A DNA stretch of 64,000 nucleotides from Phorcus lineatus (Eukaryota; Mollusca; Gastropoda; Trochida; Trochidae): positions 51,795,877 to 51,859,876 of the forward strand of contig OV121081.1 of assembly GCA_921293015.1 (NCBI GenBank). The letters run 5' to 3'. The position numbers were made by a program, and so were the translations under genes. The first letter of the stretch is position 1, and the number at the start of each line of letters is the position of its first letter. The notes under the pieces were generated by a model. The model had not been told where the DNA came from. It worked only from the letters and a program-made list of their open reading frames with translations, and did not search any database. Positions 47,933 through 59,973 of this stretch are shown here, one piece after another.

Positions 47933-49703
47933 ATTCAATGATTCATTTCGTTTCGACAACTACTACTATGGCTAAAGTAAAATAATGATCTTCACAAAAT
48001 TATGATTTTTTGGCACCTGAAAAATAAAGTTGATGGAACGTCGAACAACGTCAAAATTCTTAATTATAGAAAAGGTTCTTGAAGGCGCCTCTTTTAAGCT
48101 ACGATAGTCCGAGTTGTCTCCCTTTTTTAAATGTATCTTTAGCGTAGTCCTATGCATATGTATACAAGAACGTTTATTGTAAATAAATACATTGCAATAG
48201 ATAACTACGACAATTTATAAAGAGTTCAAACTACCCAATGGGAGCTATACAAAACGGTGCTAACGGTGTATCAAGGATTGTCTTCTATTCAATGTATTGC
48301 AGCTTCGGCAAGGGTGTTTCTTGTGCAAAAAAATCGTAAGTGAACACAAACCGAAATCTTAATGCTGGGTTTGGGATTCACTGAGCTAAAGCAGTCACTT
48401 ATTCCAATATTGCAATGCTAAAAATGAATCGTTGTTCATTCGAAACGAAACTAACTTGATTCATGTACATTAATAATTATACACGGCATAAATCTTGCAA
48501 CAGGTGTAACTGCAAAATTTGCATCAAAGCATTTAATGTTTCATACAGAGAACCGCCATCCTTTACTATTTCAATTGTTTGGTAGTTATAATAAACACGG
48601 GTTATGAAATTTTAAATTATTTGAAGACATGTGAACAAATTATTGCATTTTCATTTACACCTATATTCACACAAATCAAGATAACTACTACTAATAATAA
48701 TAATAATAAATTTCATCTCGACCATAGTTTCAACAAAGATGGTATCAGAACAAATATGTTTCTTTCATTTCAATCAAATCGAGATAATATTCACTATCTA
48801 ATGGTCAAGATATTATCATTCCATACTATATTCTCTGTTCTCCGTTCAATCGAAACAATACAAATTAGGGTTTGAAGAAATTTTGTCCCTCGAAATTACT
48901 CATTATGATATTTAAACATTGTATATCCTGTTTTAAACCTTTGTATATGAATTCTTCGCTTTATTTACGTTTTCAAAATTGTTTATCGGAAAGTGAAAGT
49001 TTTAGACATCATGTATTAATAAGGCAACACGATTTTACTTTAGTTTCGATAGAACACAATGTTACTTCTAAAAGGAAGATTGAAATATTTTCTATAGAGA
49101 GCATTTAGTTAACTTTTATCTGCTTCTCCCGTGCGTTGGAGTCTGAAGGAATATAAAAAAAGATTCTTTTCACATGGTTCGAGAAAATGGATTTTCTAAA
49201 TACACTTTCATTTTGAATAAGAAAATGTCTTTGATATCTCCGGAAGATGTTCACCTCTTCTCAGACTGAAGAACAAAGTCAATCGCTGAAAATGTCTGTT
49301 GAGTTATTTTCTTCTTTGAGTATGCAGTTTTGAAAAAGGTGGAAGTTAATAATTATTGTCTTGCAAAATTGGATAAATATATATCAGGGAATTAACTTTT
49401 ACAACGTATTGTGCATCGTCTTACATAACGACAAAGACACCATGCCAACTCTACACGTGATTAACCACATACTCCCGTTGTGTAATCATCTGTCATCTGG
49501 GGTATCTGATGTTCTCTACAACTTGCAGATTGCATAATTGATGCAGGGACACGGGGTCAAAGTAGGCGGGGTCACGCTGAGCAGCCTGAGAGTGTACATG
49601 ACGAAGATGTTTCTAGATTAACGAATTGAAATGATAAAGTAAAAACATACGAGCAATTTTGTGACTTTTAATATTTTGAAGAAATATTCCCAGTTTGCGT
49701 TAT

Positions 49704-49814
49704 CAACGCATTCGTTTAAACATTCTCATAAGGTGATTTTCAACGCATTCGTTAAAACATTCCCATAAGGTGATTTTCAACGCATTCGTTAAAACATTCT
49801 CATAAGGTGATTTT
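49704..49814. repeat. Three-copy 37-base tandem repeat
   Basis: Three units of exactly 37 bases (49704-49740, 49741-49777, 49778-49814) start CAACGCATTCGTTAAAACAT and end CATAAGGTGATTTT. They differ at only two or three positions, implying recent expansion. Confidence 0.9.
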
Positions 49815-50093
49815 CGATAATAATTTAAGTTATATCTATTCAAGAAAAAAACGGTCAGGTTTTCATGACAGCATTCATAGAATCGGTATTAACGACTTTG
49901 TTTTATGTTTTAAGTAATATTTTTTCTGCCCGTCCAAACCCCCGAAAAAAAGAGCTTAAAATAAAAAAACGTGCAATATACATATTGAAAGTGATATCCA
50001 ATAATTATATTTTAAACAATGTTTTACAAAACACCCCTGAAATGGGATTTCTTTATAAAAACGTATCTGTACCGTAATCAATAGTTTATATAC

Positions 50094-50573
50094 TTAAAGG
50101 TGCACAGAGTATGTTGATGGAGTAAAATATGTCAAACTTCATAAATGGTTTTATGTTATCGAGAAGTAGTGGTTGGCTTAAAAAATCAGAATCCTTATGC
50201 TTACCAATTCTGTATAGTGACAATAAAGGGGTTAGTGTCGTGATATGTCATCGAAAACCGGACAGTGTCGCGAATAAATGATTCAGATGTTTCGGAATTT
50301 CGGAAACTTATTTACAGTAGACTCAAAGACATACACTAGTTGATGGTTTTACGTAGGTCATTTAACCAGTACACATTACACATTAATTGGACACATAGTT
50401 TCAAATTCTTAACAATTATAGGGCCGCTTTCCGATAAGCAGTGAAAACAAGAATTTTGGCATTTTTAGAGATAAAGATGCACGTTTAGGGAGGCGGTTTT
50501 AACCTAACCCAGGTCATAAGGTATTTTGGCTCTTACTAAAGCAACAATAAAATTGTACTCTGTGTCACTTTAA
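50094..50573. mobile_element. TTAA-bounded MITE upstream of PDCL3
   Basis: It starts TTAAAGGTGCACAGAGTATG and ends with a stretch whose reverse complement is TTAAAGTGACACAGAGTACA, an inverted repeat of about 18 bases. TTAA is found at both edges. The body matches the interrupted copy at 47178-47932. It ends about 300 bases before the CRE upstream of PDCL3. Confidence 0.7.
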
Positions 50574-50868
50574 GTTTGCGATAATAAAGCTGGGATAACT
50601 TGATATAATGTGATAGACCACCCAAACTCTCTATATGATCGAAAGAAAAGAGGTTCAATGCAATAATTGAATACTTGTGTCATTAAATAACTTTTGTTAT
50701 GACAAATGTCAAAGATAATCATTCTAAAGGGATGGCGATCTATCATTTTCAAATGGGTATAATAAAATTAGTCCAATTCTATTCATAATATTGAGTAATA
50801 CCAGATGGTAGTTTGACAAGTCGGTCTAATGCCATATAAGGAAAGAGAGCCACGGGGAATTCCTAGTG

Positions 50869-50876
50869 TGACGTCA
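50869..50876. promoter_or_regulatory. CRE palindrome upstream of PDCL3
   Basis: A perfect TGACGTCA (CREB/ATF site) lies 117 bases before the PDCL3 ATG, in a locally GC-richer stretch. Full CREs close to start sites are common in housekeeping and stress-response promoters. Function is inferred from position. Confidence 0.5.
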
Positions 50877-50992
50877 CGATATAAGTCAAAACGAGGCTCG
50901 TTGTGGGGATCGCCCTTTACATGTGAGCGAACTGATTAAATAGCAACAAATACTCACGGATTTCACGAGCTAACGGAAATTGTAACGGCAAA

Positions 50993-53900
50993 ATGCAGGT
51001 ATGTGTATTTTATATAAGGTTCTACTGGTTCAAAAGAAACGTTAAAAGCTGTGTAAGCTTCATTGAATCGAGTATATTTGACCGGTGAAATTATGATAGT
51101 TCGTGAAACCAAGGAAAGACTGACTCCAACTCCAAGCTCGCATGGCTTGGACTAATGCCGTAGTTTAATTACATTTTACAAGTGACATTGAATCGATTTC
51201 CGTCTCTGTCCCACATATAATCATTTAGCTTGTTTAGAAATAATGATTTCGTGATTTGAATTTGATTATACTCTGAAATCTATGTTTTCTAATTAATCAT
51301 TATGAATGATGCACTTTGGATGTAGGCCTAATTGATGTAGGCCCAAACGTGAATTATGTTAAAACTGCATTTCTATGAATATGAATGGAAGTGAAGCAAT
51401 CAATGTGGTATTCATTTTTTAATGGCTGTCTACAGTAATGATATATTTATGAAGTATCGCTTTAGTGTAAAACCTGATTACGTTTACTATTGAGCGAGGG
51501 AGCAATATGAAAACTAATGTAACTAATGGCTTGCCACTAGTGGTTGGCCATTGTAGCTAAAATGCTGAAAAAATGTTATTATTCTTTTTTTAACACTAGT
51601 AAAGCCTTTCATTTATTAAGTCTTTTAGTCACACCGTTACCAAACGAAAACATTCAGTATGAAATACAGTATTATTGTAAATGTGAGAAGATTTAAATTC
51701 TATTAACTTCAATTTCTAACTTTAGGACCCTAACGCAGACACCGAGTGGAATGACATCCTCAGAGCGAAGGGGATCATTCCTCCAAAAGAGAAGGAATTG
51801 ACTGAGGAAGACTTTGTAGACATGGTTGAAAAAACGATACAGGATAAATCACAGGGTATGTTTCTTTCAACTTTGGACATTGTACAACTATCAGAGGGTT
51901 CACATATAACTGGAGAAAATCATTAGTTGCTTTGGTGTAAAGTGAAAGAAAACGTTTTGCATTATTGGTGTGGAAGTATTCATCCTATCAAAAAGTTTGA
52001 TACATACATTCATACATACATACATACATACATACATATGTATGTATATACATACATATATACATACATATACATTGCCTATTTTGTGATACATAATGTT
52101 GGCTTGTTTTTTGTTTATTTTGCATAAAAGAAAATTGGGTTTGTGATATGAATCTTGTTGAATCATATCATTCTGACATATCACAATACATATATATATG
52201 AAAAATGTGTATCGTCACAATATTAGTTTGGATATAAATTCAAGGATAAAGTCTACACTAACAGTGATAAAAGATGGAAGTGTTTGCTTTACACCTATTA
52301 ACATGTTCTTATCAGAGGAAATTGGTTCAGGTATTTATGAATATTTTAGATTTTGAAAATGCAAACATTGAAGCGTTTTTTTATAGTAGATATAAGATTT
52401 AGGAATTTTATGAAAAGAATTTGTTGTTGACTAGTATTTACTTTTCGTAATAAAGCTGGATTTTGATACTCTTTATCTTTATTCAAATAAGATAAATTTA
52501 AGAAATATGTATAGTTCATCTGATTTAATCGATCTATACATATAAAGAAGTTTTGCAGTCACACCTAGTTACAGAATTAAGTTACAGAGTAGTTGACTGT
52601 TATTCTTATCTTATAGGGAAAGGAATGGGTGAGATGTCTCTTGAAGAACTGGAAGAAAATGAAGATGACATTGATGAAGAAGAAGAGAGAATGTTTGAAG
52701 AGTATAAGTAAGTGTTATAGATATAGAGTACCAGTTTATAAGAACAAAAAAATAATTTTAAGGATTTATTAAATGATGTACAATAAATTGGACACAATCA
52801 TTTCATTTTAAGTATATCTATTTTTAACATTTTGTAAATATTGTTTGTTTTCTGAATAAACTATATCTAATTCTTTTTCATCAAAAGCCTTTAAAAGGTC
52901 AGAATCCAAACCCCCTTGCCTGATTTCACTGCAAATTAATAATTCTTCTGTTCAAATTTAATGACTATCGATCTCTTATAGCATTAAATGAATCAGATAA
53001 CTTTAGGATGTGTTTGTAAAAATATAATATAAAGATTGCTTATAAAAATTGAGCTATATGGACAGGAATTTTTGTAGCGGTGTATCTACAAAATGCTTCT
53101 TTACTTCTTCATGAATAATAAATAAACAATTTCAAATATCATGCTTCATAAAGATGACAAAATATGAGAAAGTTTATTGCTTATTCTCAGGAGACAACGG
53201 ATAGCTGAGATGAAAGCTGCACAAATGAAGTCCCAGTTCGGAGACGTTCTCGAAATCTCAAAGTCTGACTGGGTCCGAGAAGTGAACAAGGCTGGAGAGG
53301 ATATATGGGTTGTTGTCCATGTATATAAAGATGGGTAAGTGGGAATCAGGACCGAGGCATCACATGTAGTGCTGGAGGTTATAGCAAAGTGACTTAATGC
53401 TTAAAAATATCAGCAAACGGTTAGCAACTAACCTGCGTAGTTGCTAACTAACGTGCTTAGTTGCTGTATTATCATCATCAGTTGGTGCTGAACCAAATAG
53501 GCAATCATTTGAGTTGTTGACGTTAGCAGAAAACATCTAATAGAGGGTTATTTTAGCCTTTTATGGAAATGGTTCTTACATAGATATGTCCTATTGCATT
53601 AATCACAGAGACCTTTGTTTGATTCTAATCTTCTTTACCAGTTTGAGGAAAGGGAGGTAATCCGAAACTGAGCTTATTTTCATTTGAATTTTGAATATCA
53701 AAACTGAGTTATCCATTTTATATATACAGCATTGCTATAGCAATAGTTGTATATATTTTTTGATGGTTGTGAATTGAGGATTCTTCTGAGAAAGAAGCCA
53801 CTTCTCTAGAATACTGTAAACTTTGGAAACAGTATATTAAAAAAAAAACTGTATTCCTTAAAGTTAACTTAGATAATAAACATTAAAATGATTATTATTT

Positions 53901-54950
53901 ATTATCATGAATTATGTCTTCATACACTGGACAAAATTACTGATGTATGATTTTAAAAAATTATGATCGGTGATCTATTTTTTCATTGATGAATCTTACA
54001 GTGATGAAATATCAATCAAGAAAGCTATGTACATGTATTTAGTAGTCTGATTTCTAAAAGCATACATTCTGATCAAATGTTAAATCTAAAAAAATCAACC
54101 GATTAAGTACCAGATTTTCCTCATATTTCAGTATCCCCCTCTGCAAACTGGTGAACCAACACTTAACCCTTCTAGCTAGAAAGTTTCCACAAACCAAGTT
54201 TGTACGAGGCGTGTCGTCAACCTGTATTCCCAACTACCCAGACAAGAATCTTCCAACAGTATTCATCTATTGCAATGACGACCTCAAGAAACAGTTTGTA
54301 GGACCTATAGCATTTGGAGGGATGAACCTTAAAGTAGAAGGTGGGTACCGATTCTGAAAATTGATTCAATTCATTTTATTTATTAATTATCATTTACATA
54401 TTTATATATTTATTTTTTACTTTTAGTGGCGGATGTTGAAATTTCTGAAGGGGGATCACCTTGTGAACTTACTTGAGGATCCCCCTTTTACACGCATTTT
54501 TTATAAAGAAACTCTTAGGGGGCACATGTAAGGGGATGTTAGAACCCCTGAACTTCTTAAATTGCCACTGTCTCGGATGAGATTTGAGGAAATCTTCTTG
54601 TTAATTGATAATAGTCATTGGTTGATATCATCTTCATTTGAATTATTACTTTCTATGTTTATATTATCTGTAACATTGTTACATTACATCAATATTTTAG
54701 TGAACAAATTACTGAAGAACCAGATTATGTATTTATGATTCTTTTGTCTTTGTTTCTTTTGAGTAAACAAATGTTTACTTCATCTGAAAATCAATTCAAC
54801 TTTTTCCCTGTTCCAGAACTTGAGTGGATGCTTGCTCAAATAGGGGCTGTCAAAACTGACCTAGAAGAAAACCCGAAAAAAGAAATCAAAGACGTTATGA
54901 ACATTGCAATCCGTCAAAGTGCAATAAATGATGACAGCGATGACGATTAA
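50993..54950 (+). CDS. PDCL3: PDCL3, phosducin-like protein 3 (VIAF), complete
   Basis: Exons: 50993-50998, 51726-51855, 52617-52707, 53191-53334, 54132-54340, 54817-54950 (stop TAA), 714 bases in frame, 237 residues against 239 in human PDCL3 (from memory). The first coding exon holds only ATG CAG, and [15 protein letters not shown] across the first junction is nearly identical to the vertebrate N-terminus. An acidic helical region ([15 protein letters not shown]) is followed by a thioredoxin-like domain from about residue 95, with [28 protein letters not shown] (cis-Pro loop), FGGMNL and LEENPKK. The C-terminus DDSDDD is acidic. PDCL3 is a cytosolic cofactor of the CCT/TRiC chaperonin acting in actin and tubulin folding, and it has been linked to caspase and VEGFR2 regulation in vertebrates. 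The CxxC of true thioredoxins is absent, as expected. All introns are GT-AG. Confidence 0.97.
52000..52077. repeat. (CATA)n microsatellite in PDCL3 intron 2
   Basis: Perfect and interrupted CATA and TATG units run for about 75 bases. Open frames crossing it on either strand are artefacts of the repeat. Confidence 0.9.
53420..53448. repeat. Perfect small hairpin in PDCL3 intron 4
   Basis: GTTAGCAACTA and TAGTTGCTAAC form a perfect 11-base stem with a 7-base loop. A further partial repeat, TTAGTTGC, follows. No known element was recognised. Confidence 0.6.
54424..54570. mobile_element. Possible degraded hAT-type MITE in PDCL3 intron 5
   Basis: The left end AGTGGCGGAT and the reverse-complemented right end AGTGGCAATT share only six bases. 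AGTGGCGGAT is a common start of small hAT-type elements in animals. Inside is a perfect inverted pair AAGGGGGATC and GATCCCCCTT. No target-site duplication is clear. Confidence 0.3.
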
Positions 54951-57900
54951 ACACCTTTTATCAAAGTCCTGGAGTGTTTTTAGAAGAAATCATGCTGGAT
55001 TAAGAATCCCAATGGAGCAAGTTTCTGTTTTGGAGTGTTCAAACAGGAGAGAAGATGTGTGTTCATCTTAAAATGGTTGAACAATACTCTTCCTTGGCTG
55101 CAGTGACCAGATGACATTAAGAACAAAAATGAAAAATTGTATTTTTCGCATTTAATATTAAGCATATTCATAAATACAAACATGTTTTTGATGATAAATA
55201 GAATCTGACCTTAGTTATTCTGTTTCTGAATTTATTGACACATTTTGAAGAAAGTGAAATATCCTTGTAAGCCTTAGGTGTTCTGGACTTTTTATTATAC
55301 ATGTTGATATATTGATACTAGAAGACCTTTGGTGAGATTCTTTTTATCTTTCAGGGATGATGTTTACAATATTCTTAAAGCATTATGTTCATAAGCATTG
55401 TTCTGTAAGTGTATTCCTTTCATGATCCTTCGTTGTTCGTTTTATATAAGAATATGACAATTTAGACACAAAGATACAACAGTGAGTGTTAGTAGGTCTC
55501 ATCACATTGCTTTTCTTCTATTAATTAAAGCAATGAATGACTTTGTATACTTATAGTTTTAATATCAGATTCTGGGGTTCAACATAATATTGATTTCTTA
55601 TTGCACTCCTTTCCAGCAATAAGATTTATTGACCTCCTTCCACAAAGAGCCTAGGTGATTGGTAGTTTTGTTTCGTGTAGTGTTCATCGATAGTTAAGGT
55701 TAACCGTAGTAAGGGTAGTAAACAACATATTACAATTGAAAAGATCAGCTAGTTCCTCTCTCAACCCATATTACTTAAAGACTTCAAGGGCCAGGAAAGA
55801 TTACAACTAGCTCTAGTAGTGTGAGAGTAAACTCATCTGGGTTTCCTGTATCCATTTCAGCAACAAAATAAGTATGCCTTTACCTATAAAGGTAAAACCA
55901 CATGATATTCCTTGATTCTCATTGCCAACCGTTAATTTAAGTTTCCAATTGACTCTAAGATATTGATGTTTGATACACTAAAAGTACAACATGGACAATA
56001 TTTTTGGAAATGGGGTTGACTATGAACCATTTTGTAATGTAATGTTTCCTAATGACATTATTTCATTCTTTACCCTTTATTGTTAGATTTTATATTTGTT
56101 GTCAATATTTATTGTCCTAGTATGCACTCACTTCCTGTTGATGATAACATATTAAATAATTAACTATAACCATGTCTACTTTCATCTACATGCCAAATTG
56201 ATATTTGATTCACCGGTCGTATGATCTATTTATGCATGTGAAGGTTTTAGCATTAGTTAGATACTTTAAAGTATCTATAAGCATATGCAACAGTCAGATA
56301 TTATTAATATTAAAGGTACTGGTGTAATAGATTATGTTACCAAGTAGTGTATATGAAAAACATTGATATACTGATATTTGCGACATAAGTACAAAGTTCT
56401 CGAAACACTATGATAGTAAACAGGTCTTACTTCTTCAACAGATTTGAAAGTCTTTTGTGTAAATGTAATTCATTTTAGTCTTTTCATTATTGTATGTGTA
56501 AGTTGTTTCACTTAAATCATTTATATGAAACCCAAATCCAAAACTTAAATGATAAACTATGAAATAAAATTACATTTTAAAGCCGGCTTTTATGTGGTTT
56601 ATGTATGGAGAAGTACCAAGAGTTACGTTTCTCGCTATAATTGGTCAAAGGTCAAGGTCACAGTGAGGTCCAACTTGAGCGTGGTTTTGTAAAAAGCATA
56701 ATTTTAACTTTTATTGCTTCAAATCATTACATGATTGTTATAACCAATGAAATGTTATCATTGATGCTAAGCAATTTTGTATGGTAAGGCTGAGCTCGTT
56801 AAGAAAGTCCTTTCTGTTACTGGACTGGACACACAGTAACCAAGGACAAGCACATCAAAACCTGATATCCTTGCGATTTCAATTGCTTATTGGCAGGGGT
56901 TTGGTTGATGTTAATTTTGAATGGGTGGACAACAAAGGGAGGAGTCACAAGATGTAGGTGGGATGTTGGTGAGTAATGATATATTGCTCAATCAAAGCAT
57001 GGTTTTGATTGTTTTTTTTTACATGCGTTAATACAAAGAGTATTTCAACAAGATATAAGAGAGCAGATATTATAAGACTGTGTAAATGAATCAAGATATG
57101 GTCACTCTCTAACTGCTATTTTTAAACATCCGTTTTCTATTTTGTATTATGATTTAAGGAATATGATATGTCTTTATCGATTTTCCGATTTTCTTCCAAT
57201 TGTGCGTTTATACAAATTGTCTAATGCACTGATACTTGACAATTTCGATGATGTATTTCACAAGGAGAACTAACATGTGTATTTCTTGATCTTGAACATC
57301 AGAGGGGTGGATACAGGTTTTTCGTTTAGAGAGGAGTGCGCCCCATTGGTGTCACAAGATACAATTTAGAAACCTCTTATGCAGATTTTATTTTTGTGTG
57401 AATGCCATCTGGATTTTAGTTCACTGCCCGACACTTTCCTGGTATACTTAATCATGTACGATAAATACGATTCTCAACATGTACTATATTAGAAACTCTC
57501 ACGGGATGTGTTGTCATAGTGCGTGCATTGTGTAAGTTCTGTTAGTATTCCCAGGTACACGAGGAATGAAAGAGAGTATATATGCAGGTGTCGTTACAGT
57601 ACTATGAGGCATTTATTCAACAAATGTAGTTGACGGAGTAAGTGATAAGAGGCCATTAGGTATGTACACAGATACATAAGAGGTTAAGCAAATGGTTGGA
57701 AGCCAGATGAGTGTTAATACAATAGGCAATGTTTATAAAGTAGATTCGGTTGATGTACATAGATAGTCAAGCAAAGGACAATAATGCATTGTCCCATCGA
57801 CACTGAAAACTACGCTCTCAGTGTAAAACGTTTAATCCCGTGATAAGGTGTAGCTGTGACTATAACACGTTTTTTAAAGCTTCTAAGATTTGTTCGATCA

Positions 57901-58339
57901 GAAACAAAACTTGAAATCTTAATAATCATTGTAAAGCTTTAAAAAAGAATGACATTTCGAACTTTTCTTGACCGTCATGTGGCGATATATGAGACTGTAG
58001 TTCTTATTTCATATGAACAGGGTTCTGATGCATTTGTCCATACAAACATATATGTCAAGTATAACCTAGCTGCGAGAACCATAAATGTTCGCCTAAGGTA
58101 TTCAAATATAGGCCTACATGCGGCGAAGAACAACTGTTTTCATCTATTCTAGGATTGTACAAGATCCTAACGGCAACCATGAATTGTTCCGACATATTGT
58201 CCACTCCACTGGAATCGAATTTAGCTGAGCGAAGTTACATGTTACCAGCAGAGACTCTTTAAAGAGAAAGCAAGTCGTTTTTGATTTCATGAATGTTTAC
58301 ATGCTTTTGCAGTCAATCATTTACTTTAGAATTTGTTTT

Positions 58340-58610
58340 AGATATTCTAGGCTATGCTCACCTGTTATTTTTTCAGCCAATCAAATGTCGTTAATTAAGG
58401 AGATTGAAGCTACTAATTTGAACTCAACGGATTTTTCCATCCGGGTTGTGCCGATGTTAATTGCTGAATGCGAATGCTGAATGGGTCGTCTCATTGGCTG
58501 GTTAGATAGCTAGCGAAACGAGGGTTTTGGCTTGCAAGACATCAGGGTATTAGGAAGGAGCGAGAGCGGATTATATATTTACGCTGATTTAGCAGGATCA
58601 GTTGTCAATT
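58340..58610 (+). repeat. Interspersed repeat similar to 9090-9370
   Basis: It shares, in order, TTTTTCAGCCAAT, AAGGAG, GGTTGTGC, GGCTGGTT and GCTGATTTAGCAGGAT with the stretch at 9090-9370. CAGCCAAT near the start and ATTGGCTGG further in are inverted relative to each other. Identity is patchy, about two thirds by eye, so both copies are old. Confidence 0.45.
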
Positions 58611-59275
58611 TAAATCAATGATCGTTAAACTTAGATAACGTCATAATTTGATTTTGTAGACTTCACTTAATAAATGTTTGCATTGTTTCGATAATGCTAT
58701 ATCATCAACTCATGTATTTGAATTTACAGAACACTTGGTTTTGGTGTCTTTTGGAAATAAGTTCAAAACGTAAAGTTCTGGTTCAAGAATATTCATGATG
58801 ACAAATATTATGTAATAATGGCTATTTGATACCTCTATAAAGCCTTTATTTATGAAAGCGGTATAAAACATTATTTGTTACAGATGGACTGTAGCGTGAA
58901 CATATTACCGACAAACGATATTCTCTGTGTAAACCCTCTAGCAACTCATGTAGCTCTTATTTGAGTTCAAGCACGTTCCAACTTGTCTTCTGAAATTGTG
59001 AATGAAATCCATGATAATTTTTTTATCTTGAGTGTCAGTCTTGAAAAGAAGATGAATGATCAACTCGGTATTTCAAATACCCGGAAAGATGCCATTATCT
59101 AATATTAGTTAACAGAAGGTCCAAGGGATAATCAAGGGAGTATGTTTCAAATTTATGATGGGATCCCCTCAACATATATTATATATTACCGTTTTGAGGT
59201 GTTCTAAAGCTTTCTTGATTTAAATGCGTGATGAAATATTATAATTCAAAATTCTTCACACCCATTGTAATTCAT

Positions 59276-59725
59276 TCTCTCCCAACAGAGGTAGCTCCGT
59301 CATACATTTCTATACAACCTCTGTCTTAATTTGAAGGTTTCTTGTGCACGAAGTGTAGAAAGCTAATTGGATGCAATCAAAGTTAGTTGAACAATCAGCG
59401 CCGCCGTTTCAAAAGTTATCATATAAATCGCCTAAGTTATTTCCGTAAGCTTCCCAAAAGCGCCAACTTTATTCAAATATGCACCTTGCACTTTGAGTCG
59501 TCTTTACAGAACTCACACGCCTCATTTTTCTACTGTTTCATTGCACAGGCCTTTGTGACATCATATTATTCATGCATTCGTTGTTTTCATTGGATGAAAT
59601 ATAGCCAGGTTGTTTAAGTTGCAATAATGTCCCGCTAGGGGATAGTACCGGAAGACCGAGAAACCTTCGAATTAAGACAGAGGTTGTATAGAAATTTATG
59701 ACGGAGCTACCTTTGTTGGGAGAGA
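59276..59725. mobile_element. Young foldback element with 67-base arms
   Basis: Arms 59276-59342 and 59659-59725 are reverse complements with only 3 mismatches in 67 by eye. The arm reads TCTCTCCCAACAGAGGTAGC at its outer end and CTCTGTCTTAATTTGAAGGT toward the loop. The loop is 316 bases and encodes no recognisable protein. High arm identity suggests a recent insertion or arm homogenisation. No target-site duplication could be fixed. Confidence 0.8.
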
Positions 59726-59944
59726 GTGATTGTACTTGTGATGATATAAAACATTTTCGAGATTTCAACAAAAGAACGGTCATTTGTATCTTCGTAATAT
59801 TTATAACAGGAAGCTGCAGTAAAATCCCTACATTTTGTATCACCCACAATATCTTCTGTCCTTGGGAGATCCCACTCTCAGCAACACAGGCTGGACTGGT
59901 TCCGCGGAAACTTAAGTATTATTACCTAGATGATAAAACCAACT

Positions 59945-59973
59945 TGGATGGGGGGGTGGGGGGTGGGGGGGTC
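59945..59973 (+). other. G-rich tract with quadruplex potential
   Basis: Three runs of six or seven G separated by single T are followed by a shorter run, sufficient for G-quadruplex formation on the plus strand. It is an isolated GC-rich patch in AT-rich DNA. A nearby G/C-rich inverted pair (60209-60220 with about 60259-60272) can form a hairpin. Confidence 0.5.

Larger units (their letters stand above)
45667..50860. other. Gene-free stretch rich in TTAA-type MITEs
   Basis: No exon was recognised with confidence. It should contain the promoter of paralog B on its left. The identifiable content is three TTAA-bounded elements, a 37-base tandem repeat and an (ATA)n microsatellite near 48690. 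Several open frames here lack splice context and recognisable protein sequence. Confidence 0.5.

Noticed and set aside
49704-49814. CRISPR-like array
   Set aside because: The three 37-base units are directly adjacent with no spacers, and the genome is eukaryotic.
51900-52184. Open frames rich in Tyr, Ile, His and Thr
   Set aside because: They are translations of a (CATA)n microsatellite within a PDCL3 intron.
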